From assembly GCA_002398565.1 (NCBI GenBank), contig DGZP01000064.1, positions 21,178-85,177 of the forward strand: 64,000 nt of DNA. The letters are read 5' to 3'. This stretch comes from Proteiniphilum sp. UBA4977. GTDB taxonomy: Bacteria > Bacteroidota > Bacteroidia > Bacteroidales > Dysgonomonadaceae. Made by a program: the position numbers and the translations under genes. Positions 26,517 to 36,103 of this stretch are shown here, one piece after another; the stretch's first letter is position 1; every line of letters starts with the position of its first letter. A model generated the notes under the pieces. That model searched no databases. It was given only the letters and a program-made list of their open reading frames with translations, and was not told where the DNA came from.

Positions 26517-26528
26517 TTAAACGTTTAA
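26517..26528 (+). promoter_or_regulatory. Candidate LacI-family operator before fucI
   Basis: TTAAACGTTTAA is a perfect 12-bp palindrome with a central CG, the form expected of a LacI-family site. It starts 9 bp after the regulator stop and lies about 135 bp before the fucI ATG, so it can control the whole downstream operon. Confidence 0.65.
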
Positions 26529-26661
26529 TAAAACACAACAGTGTAAAATTTTGCTGGTCCCTGGAGAAGGAATATTTACACGCTATTCTATCGGTTTGTA
26601 GAGAACAATAACTTAAAACAAATGAGGGAGCTTACACTTTTATAAATTTACTCAGACAAAA

Positions 26662-28440
26662 ATGATGAAAACAAATTATCCAAAAATTGGTATTCGCCCT
26701 ATTATTGATGGCCGCCGGGGTGGTATCAGAGAGTCGTTGGAAGAAACGACTATGAATCTTGCTTTGAGTGCTGCCGAATTGTACAGAGAAAATCTGAGAT
26801 ATCCCGACGGAACACCTGTAGAATGTGTAATTGCGGATAGTTGTATAGGAGGAGTGAAGGAAGCAGCATTGTGCGCAGAAAAATTTGAAAGAGAAAATGT
26901 AGGTGTTTCCCTGTCAGTAACACCCTGCTGGTGTTACGGTTCAGAAACAATCGATATGAATCCGCTGATTCCGAAAGCAATCTGGGGATTTAATGGTACG
27001 GAACGCCCCGGGGCAGTCTATCTTTCCGCCGCTTTGGCGGTACATAACCAAAAGGGTTTGCCTGCCTTCGGTATTTATGGAAAAGATGTGCAAGATGTGG
27101 GAGACAATACTATTCCTGATGATGTGCGAGAAAAGCTTCTACGTTTTGCCAGAGCGGGACTTGCTGTGGCGATCATGCGTGGAAAATCTTATCTCTCCAT
27201 TGGATCTGTTTCCATGGGAATTGGCGGTTCGATGACGAATCCGGACTTTCTGCAGGAATATCTGGGAATGCGAACTGAGTTCGTGGATGCCACCGAGATA
27301 TTGCGCCGGATTCAGTTGGGAATATATGACCAGGATGAATTCAAAAAAGCGATGCAATGGACGAAAGAAAAATGCATGTGTCGCGAAGGGGAAGATTACA
27401 ATCCAGTTCACCTGAAGCATAATCGTGAGCAGAAGGATAAAGATTGGGAATTTGTAGTGAAAATGACCCAGATCTTCCGTGATCTGATGATCGGAAATCC
27501 GGTGCTTGACAGGATGGGTTACGGGGAAGAGGCTTTGGGACATAACGCTATTGCCGGCGGTTTTCAGGGTCAGCGTCAGTGGACCGACTTTCTGCCCGAT
27601 GGTGATTTTTCCGAAGCCATTCTCAACTCTTCCTTCGACTGGAACGGCATCCGCAAACCTTATACTTTTGCTACGGAAGATGACCACCTCAATGGGATCA
27701 GTATGCTGTTTAATCAGCTACTGACAAACAGATCACAAATTTTTGCCGATGTACGTACCTACTGGAGCCCTGAAGCCATTGAACGGGTCAGCGGATGGAA
27801 ACCGGATGGTTTATTGAAACAAGGGGCTATTTTTCTTAAAAACTCCGGTTCCTGTACCCTTGATGGTACCGGCCAGCAGTCCGACGCCAATGGCAATCCG
27901 GTGATGAAGCCTTTCTGGGAGATTACCGGTGAAGAAGTGGAAAAAATGCTGGAAGCTACAACCTGGTATCCAGCATCGCTAGAATATATGCGAGGCGGAG
28001 GATACTCTTCCCAATTTCTTACGAAACCGGGTATGCCGGTCACCATGAGCCGCATAAACCTGATTAAGGGTCTGGGGCCGGTATTACAGATTGCTGAGGG
28101 ATGGACGGCCACCTTTCCCGATCATGTTTTTCGCCTGATAGATGGGCGTACCGATAAAACATGGCCTTCTACGTTCTTCGTACCACGTATTACCGGAAAA
28201 GGGCGATTCGCCAATGTCTATGAGGTGATGAACTACTGGGGAGCAAATCACGGGGCCATAAGCTACGGACACATCGGGGCGGACCTTATTACACTCGCGT
28301 CGGCTTTGTCTATACCCGTGAATATGCATAATGTGGATGAAACCAGTATATTCCGACCCGATGCATGGTCGGCTTTTGGTTCCGATCACGAAGGATCCGA
28401 CTATCGTGCTTGTGCCGCTTACGGTCCTCTTTACAGATAA
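26662..28440 (+). CDS. fucI: L-fucose/D-arabinose isomerase
   Basis: This 592-residue protein matches FucI throughout: IGIRPIIDGRRGGIRESLEE at the start, IAGGFQGQRQWTDF, AILNSSFDWNGIRKPYTFAT, the Mn-site segment ATEDDHLNG (Glu339) and the tail VDETSIFRPDAWSAFGSDHE. FucI interconverts L-fucose and L-fuculose, and equally D-arabinose and D-ribulose, in the cytoplasm. No fuculokinase or fuculose-phosphate aldolase is encoded nearby. Instead a ribulokinase ends the operon, so D-arabinose is the likelier substrate here. It is the first gene of an eight-gene operon, and the next start is 60 bp away. Confidence 0.95.
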   Translation: MMKTNYPKIGIRPIIDGRRGGIRESLEETTMNLALSAAELYRENLRYPDGTPVECVIADSCIGGVKEAALCAEKFERENVGVSLSVTPCWCYGSETIDMNPLIPKAIWGFNGTERPGAVYLSAALAVHNQKGLPAFGIYGKDVQDVGDNTIPDDVREKLLRFARAGLAVAIMRGKSYLSIGSVSMGIGGSMTNPDFLQEYLGMRTEFVDATEILRRIQLGIYDQDEFKKAMQWTKEKCMCREGEDYNPVHLKHNREQKDKDWEFVVKMTQIFRDLMIGNPVLDRMGYGEEALGHNAIAGGFQGQRQWTDFLPDGDFSEAILNSSFDWNGIRKPYTFATEDDHLNGISMLFNQLLTNRSQIFADVRTYWSPEAIERVSGWKPDGLLKQGAIFLKNSGSCTLDGTGQQSDANGNPVMKPFWEITGEEVEKMLEATTWYPASLEYMRGGGYSSQFLTKPGMPVTMSRINLIKGLGPVLQIAEGWTATFPDHVFRLIDGRTDKTWPSTFFVPRITGKGRFANVYEVMNYWGANHGAISYGHIGADLITLASALSIPVNMHNVDETSIFRPDAWSAFGSDHEGSDYRACAAYGPLYR

Positions 28441-28500
28441 ATTTAAAATGAGGTTTTAAGGCAAAAATCGTCAAATTTTAAAGAATTTAATGAATACACA

Positions 28501-29697
28501 ATGAAGAAAGAATTTAAATTTTTGAAAGTAGGCACTCTTTTTTTAAGTTTACTGCTAACCCTTCCCCTGTTTTCACAGACCGGATCTATGGGGGATATGT
28601 TTGAACTTGCACAAATAAAATCGGGCCTAAAGAACAAAAGGATCTCCAGTACCGATAAAACAGGAGGGAACAGAGATCGCCTCGAGCCGTTTCAGCCTGG
28701 TGAAAAAAGAACTATTGCGGAAATAAATGGTGTGGGTGTTATAAACCATATTTGGATTACTATTGCTCCACCACCCGACCAACTCAGTAGAAATGATATA
28801 ATTATCAGGATGTATTGGGACGGAAACGATTATCCATCCGTGGAATCGCCTATCGGGCCTTTTTTCGGCCAAGGATGGAATGAAAGCTATAATTATGCTT
28901 CTCTACCTTTGTCTGCAGGACCAAAAGAGGGAACCGGACTGAGCTGTTATTTCTCTATGCCATTCGAAAAGGGTGCTAGGATTGAGATTGAGAACCAAAG
29001 CGACAAAACGATTAACGCCTTCTATTTCTATATCGATTTTCTGGAGATGGCAGAGCTTCCCGAGGGAATGGGCCGCTTTCATGCCTGGTATAATCACAGC
29101 CTGTCCAAAGCCTTGCCCGAAGGAGAAACCGAGTGGGCGCTGACAGGTGAGTGGAAACCCAATACCCAGTTAGACCGGAATTATGTTTTCATTGAGACCA
29201 AAGGGAAAGGGCATTTTGTCGGGATCAATTACTACGTGCACTCCCCTACTCCCATGTGGTATGGAGAGGGGGATGACATGTGGTTTATCGACGGAGAGAA
29301 GACCCCTTCCCTGATCGGTACCGGTACGGAGGACTTCTTCAACACTTCCTGGTGTCCGAAAGAGCCGTTCTCACATCCTCATTTCGGTTATCCGAGAGTG
29401 AATAACGATGTAGGCTGGTTGGGACGAACCCATGTATACCGCTTCTTTATCAATGATCCCATCTTCTTTGAAACGGAAGTAAAAGGAACCATTGAGACCG
29501 GTCACAATAACAACCTCACCCTTGATCTTGCCACTGTGGCGTACTGGTACCAGGATAGCGCAGCGATGCTTCCTCCTGCTCCGTCGAAAGCACAACGCCA
29601 GCCGAAGCCCTTTATCAACCACATGGATATGCACCGCTGGAGAGATGCATGGCGGAAAGCAAAAGGGAATGATCCCCAATTGTGGGGAAATGAGTAA
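28501..29697 (+). CDS. GH172 (DUF2961) glycoside hydrolase, first copy
   Basis: The 398-residue protein has a signal peptide (hydrophobic LFLSLLLTLPLFSQ) and one DUF2961 domain, now CAZy family GH172. Typical segments are INGVGVINHIWITI, a W(D/N)G strand, the GPFFGQGWNE loop, CYFSMPFEKGARI and the conserved GTGTEDFF (Glu277), which is the likely active-site region. GH172 members include alpha-D-fructofuranosidases and exo-acting D-arabinofuranosidases. In this operon, with an isomerase and kinase for D-arabinose, release of D-arabinofuranose is the better guess. It is probably periplasmic, as no lipobox is present. The exact linkage is unknown. Confidence 0.88.
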   Translation: MKKEFKFLKVGTLFLSLLLTLPLFSQTGSMGDMFELAQIKSGLKNKRISSTDKTGGNRDRLEPFQPGEKRTIAEINGVGVINHIWITIAPPPDQLSRNDIIIRMYWDGNDYPSVESPIGPFFGQGWNESYNYASLPLSAGPKEGTGLSCYFSMPFEKGARIEIENQSDKTINAFYFYIDFLEMAELPEGMGRFHAWYNHSLSKALPEGETEWALTGEWKPNTQLDRNYVFIETKGKGHFVGINYYVHSPTPMWYGEGDDMWFIDGEKTPSLIGTGTEDFFNTSWCPKEPFSHPHFGYPRVNNDVGWLGRTHVYRFFINDPIFFETEVKGTIETGHNNNLTLDLATVAYWYQDSAAMLPPAPSKAQRQPKPFINHMDMHRWRDAWRKAKGNDPQLWGNE

Positions 29698-29772
29698 GGA
29701 TAAAAACCAGGAAATGTTCTATTACCAATGATTACAATTTTTTTTGATAATTGAAAAAAACTAGGAACTTTC

Positions 29773-32700
29773 ATGACCAATCGCAGATCATTTATTAAGA
29801 AAATGGGTTTGGGAACCCTTGCCGCTTCAGGTGTTTCCGGTCTCCTGCCCGCTGATAAAAACCTGTTGAGGGCAAATAACACGGAGACGTTGCATTTTCA
29901 ACTTGAAAAGACGGAACGTGACTTTAACGGTGAATACCGGAATGAATACTTGAGTAAAGTGGCTTTCCCAATCGGTGGAATCGGTGCTGGCATGTTTTGC
30001 CTGGAAGGTACTGGTGCGATTTCCCATCTTTCCGTGAACAACAGGCCGGAGATCTACAGCGTGCCCTATGCCTTTGCAGCCATCAGCGTGAAAGGACTGG
30101 AAAAAGGCGCCAAGGTGCTGGAGTCAACTGTTCCAACCTGGAAGCTGTTTGGGCCGAGGGGAAGCGGAAACGGGCTGGGTAACCGCAATTACGGACTACC
30201 CAGGTTTTCCAGAGGGTCCTTTCTGGCTCGATTTCCCTTTGCTACAATCAAGCTGAAGGACAGTGATATTCCACTCGACGTGCAAATAGAGGGATGGAGT
30301 CCCTTTGTACCCACCGATGAGGACAATTCCAGCCTGCCGGTAGGCGTCTTGGAATATTCGTTTAAAAACAACGGTAGGCAGGAGATTGAAGCCGTTTTCT
30401 CCTATAATGCCCGGAATTTTATCGATGATAAGGGAACGATTGTACCACAGAGGAATGGTTTCCGTCTAACCAAGGCAGTTGCAAACGGAGAGACTCATCC
30501 TGGTGGTTTTGCCATCTATCTCGACGACGACAGCGCAGTCACCGACCATTGTTGGTTCAGGGGTGGCTGGTTCGATGCCCAGACCATCCTGTGGGACAAC
30601 ATCAGGGAGGGAAAGGTGGTGAACCATCCTCCCATTGAGGGGATTGCTCCAGGTGCATCTGTCTATCTGCCATTCATATTGAATCCGGGCGAGGAGAAAA
30701 CCATCAAGGTGAACTTCTGCTGGTATATGCCGAAATCGGATCTTTCAATCGGTCATCCCATTGTGACGGGTAATGCTTTTACGGGCAAAACCACCAGACA
30801 AGCAGTTAAAAACCAACAGACGGTTTCCGGTTATCAGGGAGCAGGCTTATTGAACTCCTTTGACCCGGGAGGTGATGGCCAGGTGGGCATACTGATCTCT
30901 CCCCCCTTCCCTATTAACAGACGGTACCTGAAATTCCTGATCGGTGGCGGAAATAAGAAAGAACTTACCTCGGTCAATCTCGTGATCGAGGACAAAATTG
31001 TGAAATCAGCCTCCGGGAACAACAGTGAACTGCTGACCGGACAGATATGGGATCTGAAAGGATATCAGGGCAAAGAAGGCCGACTGAAATTCGTGGATCT
31101 CGACACCTATGGATGGGGGCATATTCTTGCCGATCAGTTTATCCTGACCGACAATCCGGAAGAATCGATGAGGAATCCGTCAGAGACCGCAATCCTACTT
31201 GCTGATTTTGAAAAGGAGAACCTTGAGGGATGGGAAAGAATCACTCCCGAACAACTCGATATACCGGATGCGAAGGATCCCTACTACAGGCCCTGGTATG
31301 CAAAGCGATTCCGCAATCTGGACGAGTTGATAAGTTACTGGAACAACCAGAAGGAAAAATTGAAAAGTTATTCCGGACTGTTCCGTGATGCTTTTTACCG
31401 CTCTACCTTGCCGGCAGAGGTGCTGGAGGCGGTGGCGGCCAACCTGACCATCCTTAAATCTCCCACTATACTGCGTGTTGCCGATGGCAGACTATGGGCA
31501 TGGGAAGGCTGTAACGACGAGGCCGGTTGTTGTCATGGTAGCTGTACCCATGTATGGAATTACGCTCAGGCAATTCCCCATCTCTTCCCGGCACTGGAGA
31601 GAACACTTCGTGAAACGGAGTTCCTGGTAAGCCAGGATGAACAGGGACATCAGAACTTCCGGTCTAACATTCCCATCTCACCCACCACGCACGACTTCCA
31701 TGCGGCCGCCGACGGTCAGTTGGGAGGAATAATGAAGGTTTACAGGGACTGGCGTATCAGTGGTGATACGGAATGGATGAAACGTCTATTTCCCTTTGTG
31801 CAGAAGAGTATCGACTATTGTATCCGTACCTGGGATCCGAAAGAAAAGGGCTATCTGGAGGAGCCTCACCACAATACCTATGACATTGAGTTCTGGGGAC
31901 CGGACGGAATGTGCACAAGCTTTTACCTGGGAGCATTGACTGCCATGATCGCCATGTGTAAAGAGCTGAATCTACCCATTAGCCGCTACGAAAAACTGTT
32001 GCGTAAAGGGAAAAGCTATATGGAGAATGAACTCTTCGACGGGGAGTATTTCATCCAGAAAATTATCTGGGAGGGTCTACAGGCACCCAATCCTGCAGAA
32101 GTACAGTCATTCGGTGGAAATTATTCCGATGAGGCAGTGACATTGCTGAAGAAGGAAGGTCCCAAATACCAGTATGGTTCCGGATGCCTTTCAGACGGGA
32201 TCCTGGGCATGTGGATGGCATCGGTCTGCGGGCTGACGGAAGGGATTGAGGATGAAAAAGTGAAAAGTCACCTGACGGCTGTACACCGATACAATCTGAA
32301 ACATACGCTGGAAGATCACTACAATCCGCAGCGGCCTACTTATGCCTGCGGTGAAGATGGAGGACTGCTTCTTTGTACCTGGCCGAAGGGAGGTGCCCTG
32401 TCGCTCCCCTTTGTCTACAGCAACGAGGTATGGACCGGAATTGAATATCAGGTAGCCAGCCATCTGATGCTGAAGGGAGAGGTGGAAAAAGGGCTGGATA
32501 TCGTGCGTACCTGCAGGCAACGTTACGACGGGACGGTACGCAACCCCTTCAACGAGTATGAATGCGGACACTGGTATGCCCGTGCCATGGCAAGTTATGG
32601 CATGTTGCAGGGACTTACAGGTGTAAGATACGATGCGGTTGACAAGACGCTCCATATCGATTCAAAAATTGGTGATTTCACCTCTTTCCTATCAACCGAA

Positions 32701-32808
32701 AAAGGTTTTGGCACAGTATCTCTGAAAAACGGTACACCCTACCTCAACGTTCTGTATGGTAGAATAGAGGTGAATAGGATTCATGTTGGAGCAACAAAAA
32801 CTGATTGA
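29773..32808 (+). CDS. GH116-family glycoside hydrolase with Tat signal
   Basis: The 1011-residue protein begins with a Tat signal (TNRRSFIKKMG, then a hydrophobic stretch). The N-terminal beta-sandwich (KVAFPIGGIGAGMFCLEGTG) and C-terminal (alpha/alpha)6 domain match GH116. The proposed nucleophile is Glu578 in WAWEGCND and the acid/base Asp704 in HHNTYDIEFWGPDG, which align with the two catalytic acids of GBA2-type enzymes. A glycine-rich beta domain is inserted at about residues 345-465 and includes LDTYGWGHILADQF. GH116 contains beta-glucosidases, but a bacterial GH116 exo-beta-D-arabinofuranosidase is also reported. Its neighbours GH172, FucI and ribulokinase favour the latter. Confidence 0.85.
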   Translation: MTNRRSFIKKMGLGTLAASGVSGLLPADKNLLRANNTETLHFQLEKTERDFNGEYRNEYLSKVAFPIGGIGAGMFCLEGTGAISHLSVNNRPEIYSVPYAFAAISVKGLEKGAKVLESTVPTWKLFGPRGSGNGLGNRNYGLPRFSRGSFLARFPFATIKLKDSDIPLDVQIEGWSPFVPTDEDNSSLPVGVLEYSFKNNGRQEIEAVFSYNARNFIDDKGTIVPQRNGFRLTKAVANGETHPGGFAIYLDDDSAVTDHCWFRGGWFDAQTILWDNIREGKVVNHPPIEGIAPGASVYLPFILNPGEEKTIKVNFCWYMPKSDLSIGHPIVTGNAFTGKTTRQAVKNQQTVSGYQGAGLLNSFDPGGDGQVGILISPPFPINRRYLKFLIGGGNKKELTSVNLVIEDKIVKSASGNNSELLTGQIWDLKGYQGKEGRLKFVDLDTYGWGHILADQFILTDNPEESMRNPSETAILLADFEKENLEGWERITPEQLDIPDAKDPYYRPWYAKRFRNLDELISYWNNQKEKLKSYSGLFRDAFYRSTLPAEVLEAVAANLTILKSPTILRVADGRLWAWEGCNDEAGCCHGSCTHVWNYAQAIPHLFPALERTLRETEFLVSQDEQGHQNFRSNIPISPTTHDFHAAADGQLGGIMKVYRDWRISGDTEWMKRLFPFVQKSIDYCIRTWDPKEKGYLEEPHHNTYDIEFWGPDGMCTSFYLGALTAMIAMCKELNLPISRYEKLLRKGKSYMENELFDGEYFIQKIIWEGLQAPNPAEVQSFGGNYSDEAVTLLKKEGPKYQYGSGCLSDGILGMWMASVCGLTEGIEDEKVKSHLTAVHRYNLKHTLEDHYNPQRPTYACGEDGGLLLCTWPKGGALSLPFVYSNEVWTGIEYQVASHLMLKGEVEKGLDIVRTCRQRYDGTVRNPFNEYECGHWYARAMASYGMLQGLTGVRYDAVDKTLHIDSKIGDFTSFLSTEKGFGTVSLKNGTPYLNVLYGRIEVNRIHVGATKTD

Positions 32809-32883
32809 TCCAACCGATCCCACATCAAACAGAAAATTCCAGTAATATTCAATCGGGTAATCTAATAATTGTATAAATTTAAC

Positions 32884-32895
32884 TTAACGCGTTGA
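32884..32895 (+). promoter_or_regulatory. Near-palindrome before the second GH172 gene
   Basis: TTAACGCGTTGA is one base from a perfect palindrome and lies in the largest gap inside the operon (104 bp). Its centre is GC and not CG, so it is related to but not identical with the LacI-type sites at 25448 and 26517. It could be a secondary operator or chance. Confidence 0.3.
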
Positions 32896-32912
32896 CAAAA
32901 AAATTATTTATT

Positions 32913-34085
32913 ATGAATCTAAAAACATTTTATCTAACGCTAATCGCATTCATCGCGATTTCCTTTTCACTGATTAATGCCCAGAATCGCGATTTTAACG
33001 GCCTGGATATGAACATGGGTAACCTCTATCGCTTGTCCAATTCGGAGTCCCGGTCCATCAGTCCGGAAAACTTCACCGGAGAGAAGGGAAAGGGCGGCAT
33101 GGCTACTCCCGATACTGATGCTCCCCGCAATACTGCCAACGCCACCCATGCTTCCCGTGATCTGGGACAGGGATGGAAAGTGAATCCCTACGTCACCATT
33201 CAGCCGGGAGAGACATTCACCATGGCTGAGATAGAGGGTTCCGGTGCCATACAGCATATATGGATGACTCCCACCGGTAACTGGCGCTTCTCTATTATCC
33301 GCATATATTGGGATGATGAGACCGAGCCCTCTGTGGAAGTGCCGGTAGGACATTTTTTCGGCATGGGATGGAATGAATATGCCCATCTTAACTCACTACC
33401 GGTGACAGTCAACCCAGGAAGCGCCTTCAATTGTTACTGGACCATGCCGTTCCGCAAAAAAGCACGTATTACCATGACCAACATCAACGACGGGCAGCCG
33501 ATGAATCTCTACTATCAGATCGATTATACGCTTACGGAGGTGCCGGATGATGCCGCCTATTTCCATGCACAGTTCCGCAGGACCAGGGTGAATACTACAT
33601 CCGATTACACCATCGTGGATGGTATCAGGGGGGAAGGACATTACGTGGGAGTTTACATGGCCTGGCAGGTGAACAACAATGGCTGGTGGGGTGAAGGCGA
33701 AGTCAAATTCTTCATGGATGGAGATAAAAAGTTCCCTACCATCATAGGGACTGGTACGGAGGATTATTTCTGCGGTTCCTACAATTTCGACCGCCAGGGG
33801 AAATATGTCCCCTACACCACACCTTACGCGGGACTGGTTCAGGTAATCTCTCCCGATTATGCCTACCGTGCGGGACAACGTTTCGGAATGTACCGCTGGC
33901 ATGTGATGGATCCTATCCGGTTTAAAAAGGATCTGAAAATCACTATCCAGGATCTTGGCTGGCGACATGGCGGCAGATACCTTCCCCAACAGTCCGACAT
34001 CTCCTCCACTGCCTTCTGGTATCAGAGTGAACCACATGCTGCCTTCCCCAAGCTACCCGGTTGGCAGGAACTCGAAATGAACTAA
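32913..34085 (+). CDS. GH172 (DUF2961) glycoside hydrolase, second copy
   Basis: I start at ATG 32913 (390 residues), where the signal peptide MNLKTFYLTLIAFIAISFSL begins. An upstream TTG in frame lies within the near-palindrome and adds nothing. The single GH172 domain shows IEGSGAIQHIWMTPTG, VGHFFGMGWNEYAHLNSLP, CYWTMPFRKKARITMTN, WWGEGEVKFFMDGD and GTGTEDYF (Glu283). It differs clearly from the first copy, so the two probably cut different linkages or chain ends. Secreted to the periplasm. It follows GH116 by 104 bp in the same operon. Confidence 0.88.
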   Translation: MNLKTFYLTLIAFIAISFSLINAQNRDFNGLDMNMGNLYRLSNSESRSISPENFTGEKGKGGMATPDTDAPRNTANATHASRDLGQGWKVNPYVTIQPGETFTMAEIEGSGAIQHIWMTPTGNWRFSIIRIYWDDETEPSVEVPVGHFFGMGWNEYAHLNSLPVTVNPGSAFNCYWTMPFRKKARITMTNINDGQPMNLYYQIDYTLTEVPDDAAYFHAQFRRTRVNTTSDYTIVDGIRGEGHYVGVYMAWQVNNNGWWGEGEVKFFMDGDKKFPTIIGTGTEDYFCGSYNFDRQGKYVPYTTPYAGLVQVISPDYAYRAGQRFGMYRWHVMDPIRFKKDLKITIQDLGWRHGGRYLPQQSDISSTAFWYQSEPHAAFPKLPGWQELEMN

Positions 34086-34106
34086 TCAAACAATAAATTT
34101 TTCATA

Positions 34107-36047
34107 ATGCGTACGATCATAACCACATTGCTTTTATCAATCCTGCTGCTGACAGGTACTACCATCCTGCAGGGACAAAACAGCCCCTTCCGCTGGAGCA
34201 GCGAACTGGAGCAGCTGAAAAGAGTGGATCAGCTCCCTCTCTACAGAGAACGGCAGCTCATTGAACAGGAATCGAGTTACGACCGTACCGGTGGTAATAA
34301 CGATGGCTTCTCGGGACAATACTCTTATATCCGAAAGGAGGGAAATAACCTGGTGCTGGCGGACTTCACCGGACCGGGCGTGGTGAACAGGATCTGGACC
34401 CCCACCCCAACCAGCGACACACTTCTCTTCTTTTTTGATGGTGAGGATAATCCGCGTCTGAAGATCTGTTTCATGGATCTTTTTAGCGGTAAGGTATATC
34501 CCTTCGTGAAACCGGTGGTGGGCAATGAAATTGGCGGATACTACAGCTATATCCCCATTCCGTTTCAAAAATCACTCAAGATTGTCTTTCAGGGTGATCA
34601 TCTGATGTTTCATCAGATACAATATCGTAATCTGCCCGGCAAGAAGGTGGAAAGCTGGACCGGTGAGTTTTCACCCTCCGACAAGAATCTCCTGTCGGAG
34701 GTAGCAACCCTTTGGGCAGACATCACCCCCTCTGTAAAGAACTATAATGCAGGCCTCTCTGAAGGTGGCCGGATGGTAGAGAAAACCCTGACCCTGCAGC
34801 CCGGAGAGGAGGTTTCCTTCTTTGAAAAGGATGGTGGCGGTCGCATCGTCGGGTTTGAGATAGACGGAGGAACTGCCTTCGAGGGTATATACAAGGACGT
34901 GTTGTTATCTGCATCGTGGGACAAAGAGAAGATAGAAGCGATCTACGCCCCTGTAGCCGATTTCTTCGGATATGCATATGGCAAGCCGGCCATGCGTAGC
35001 ATTCTCATGGGACGGCAGGCTACCACGAACTACTGCTACCTGCCGATGCCATTTGACCGTTCGGCATCCATGAAGCTGATCTATAAAATGAGGGAAGGAG
35101 TACAGCAGAATCCCCTCACGGTTACCACGAGGGTATATTACAACGACAACGGACGTAACCCGAAGAGCGAGGGAAAGCTATACAGCCTATGGAGACGCGG
35201 GAAACCGGAACTGGGTGAGTTCTATACCTTTCTGGAGGCCAGAGGTAAAGGTCACTACGTGGGTACAATCCACAGCGCGCAGGGACTTCGACCAGGCATG
35301 ACACTATTCTTCGAAGGAGATGATTCCACTTTTGTCGATGGTAAGATGCGTATGCACGGTACCGGATCCGAAGATTATTACAATGGAGGCTGGTATGCCT
35401 TGCTTGATCGCTGGGATCGTGGCATCAGCATGCCAATTCATGGCTCGCTCGATTATTCCCTGCCCATGAACCGTACCGGTGGCTATCGTTTTTTCCTCTC
35501 GGATAAGCTTTCATTTGAAAGTGAAATTTTCCATGGAATGGAACATGGGGAGGTGGGGAACAATTTTCCCGTGGACTACACCTCCATAGCTTTTTATTAT
35601 ACCGATCGACCGCCGAAGGAACGGATGGAGCCGGTAGAGATATTGAGGGAAGTGTATTTGCCATCCAAACATGTCTATTTTCCCCAGCTAATGGAATTAA
35701 CCCTTGTGAAAGGTATTCAGGTGATCCTCGACAGAGGACTTGCCCTCACCTCCTTCGGTAAGGGTGCTGTAAGAGTGATGTTGGACGATGTGCCGGAGGG
35801 TAGGTACAGGGTACTTCTCAATTACCACGAAAGCCCCAAAGGTGCCGATTTCCAGATATGGCAACGTCAGAAACAGCTTTCGGACTGGATACCAACCAAA
35901 GCAGGAAAAGACGGTTACAGGGAGAATGTACATGTTGGGGATATACAACTCACTCCCCAGACGAATTCCATCACAGTACATGTCAGAGACAACGGGAAAG
36001 CCAATCTTTTTGAACTCACACTTATCACACTTGAACGGATAGAGTAG
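34107..36047 (+). CDS. GH172 (DUF2961) glycoside hydrolase, third, long copy
   Basis: This 646-residue protein has a signal peptide (hydrophobic LLLSILLLTGTTILQG). The N-terminal half carries the usual start (SYDRTGGNNDGFSGQYSYI, FTGPGVVNRIWTPTP). The conserved GKGHYVGTIHSAQGL and GTGSEDYYNGGW (Glu422) come later than in the shorter copies because of a middle beta-rich insertion. Beyond about residue 520 a further small beta domain follows the catalytic part. It is expected to act in the periplasm. The overall layout suggests a third specificity within the same degradative set. Confidence 0.85.
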   Translation: MRTIITTLLLSILLLTGTTILQGQNSPFRWSSELEQLKRVDQLPLYRERQLIEQESSYDRTGGNNDGFSGQYSYIRKEGNNLVLADFTGPGVVNRIWTPTPTSDTLLFFFDGEDNPRLKICFMDLFSGKVYPFVKPVVGNEIGGYYSYIPIPFQKSLKIVFQGDHLMFHQIQYRNLPGKKVESWTGEFSPSDKNLLSEVATLWADITPSVKNYNAGLSEGGRMVEKTLTLQPGEEVSFFEKDGGGRIVGFEIDGGTAFEGIYKDVLLSASWDKEKIEAIYAPVADFFGYAYGKPAMRSILMGRQATTNYCYLPMPFDRSASMKLIYKMREGVQQNPLTVTTRVYYNDNGRNPKSEGKLYSLWRRGKPELGEFYTFLEARGKGHYVGTIHSAQGLRPGMTLFFEGDDSTFVDGKMRMHGTGSEDYYNGGWYALLDRWDRGISMPIHGSLDYSLPMNRTGGYRFFLSDKLSFESEIFHGMEHGEVGNNFPVDYTSIAFYYTDRPPKERMEPVEILREVYLPSKHVYFPQLMELTLVKGIQVILDRGLALTSFGKGAVRVMLDDVPEGRYRVLLNYHESPKGADFQIWQRQKQLSDWIPTKAGKDGYRENVHVGDIQLTPQTNSITVHVRDNGKANLFELTLITLERIE

Positions 36048-36103
36048 GATGACTGAAGAAACGATAAGGAGATCGACTCTTAACGCAAACAATATCAAAC
36101 AAC

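Noticed and set aside
33396..34037. Long open frame antisense to the second GH172 gene
   Set aside because: It lies wholly opposite a well-supported GH172 gene and its translation resembles no protein family. Many such antisense frames occur in the GC-richer genes.
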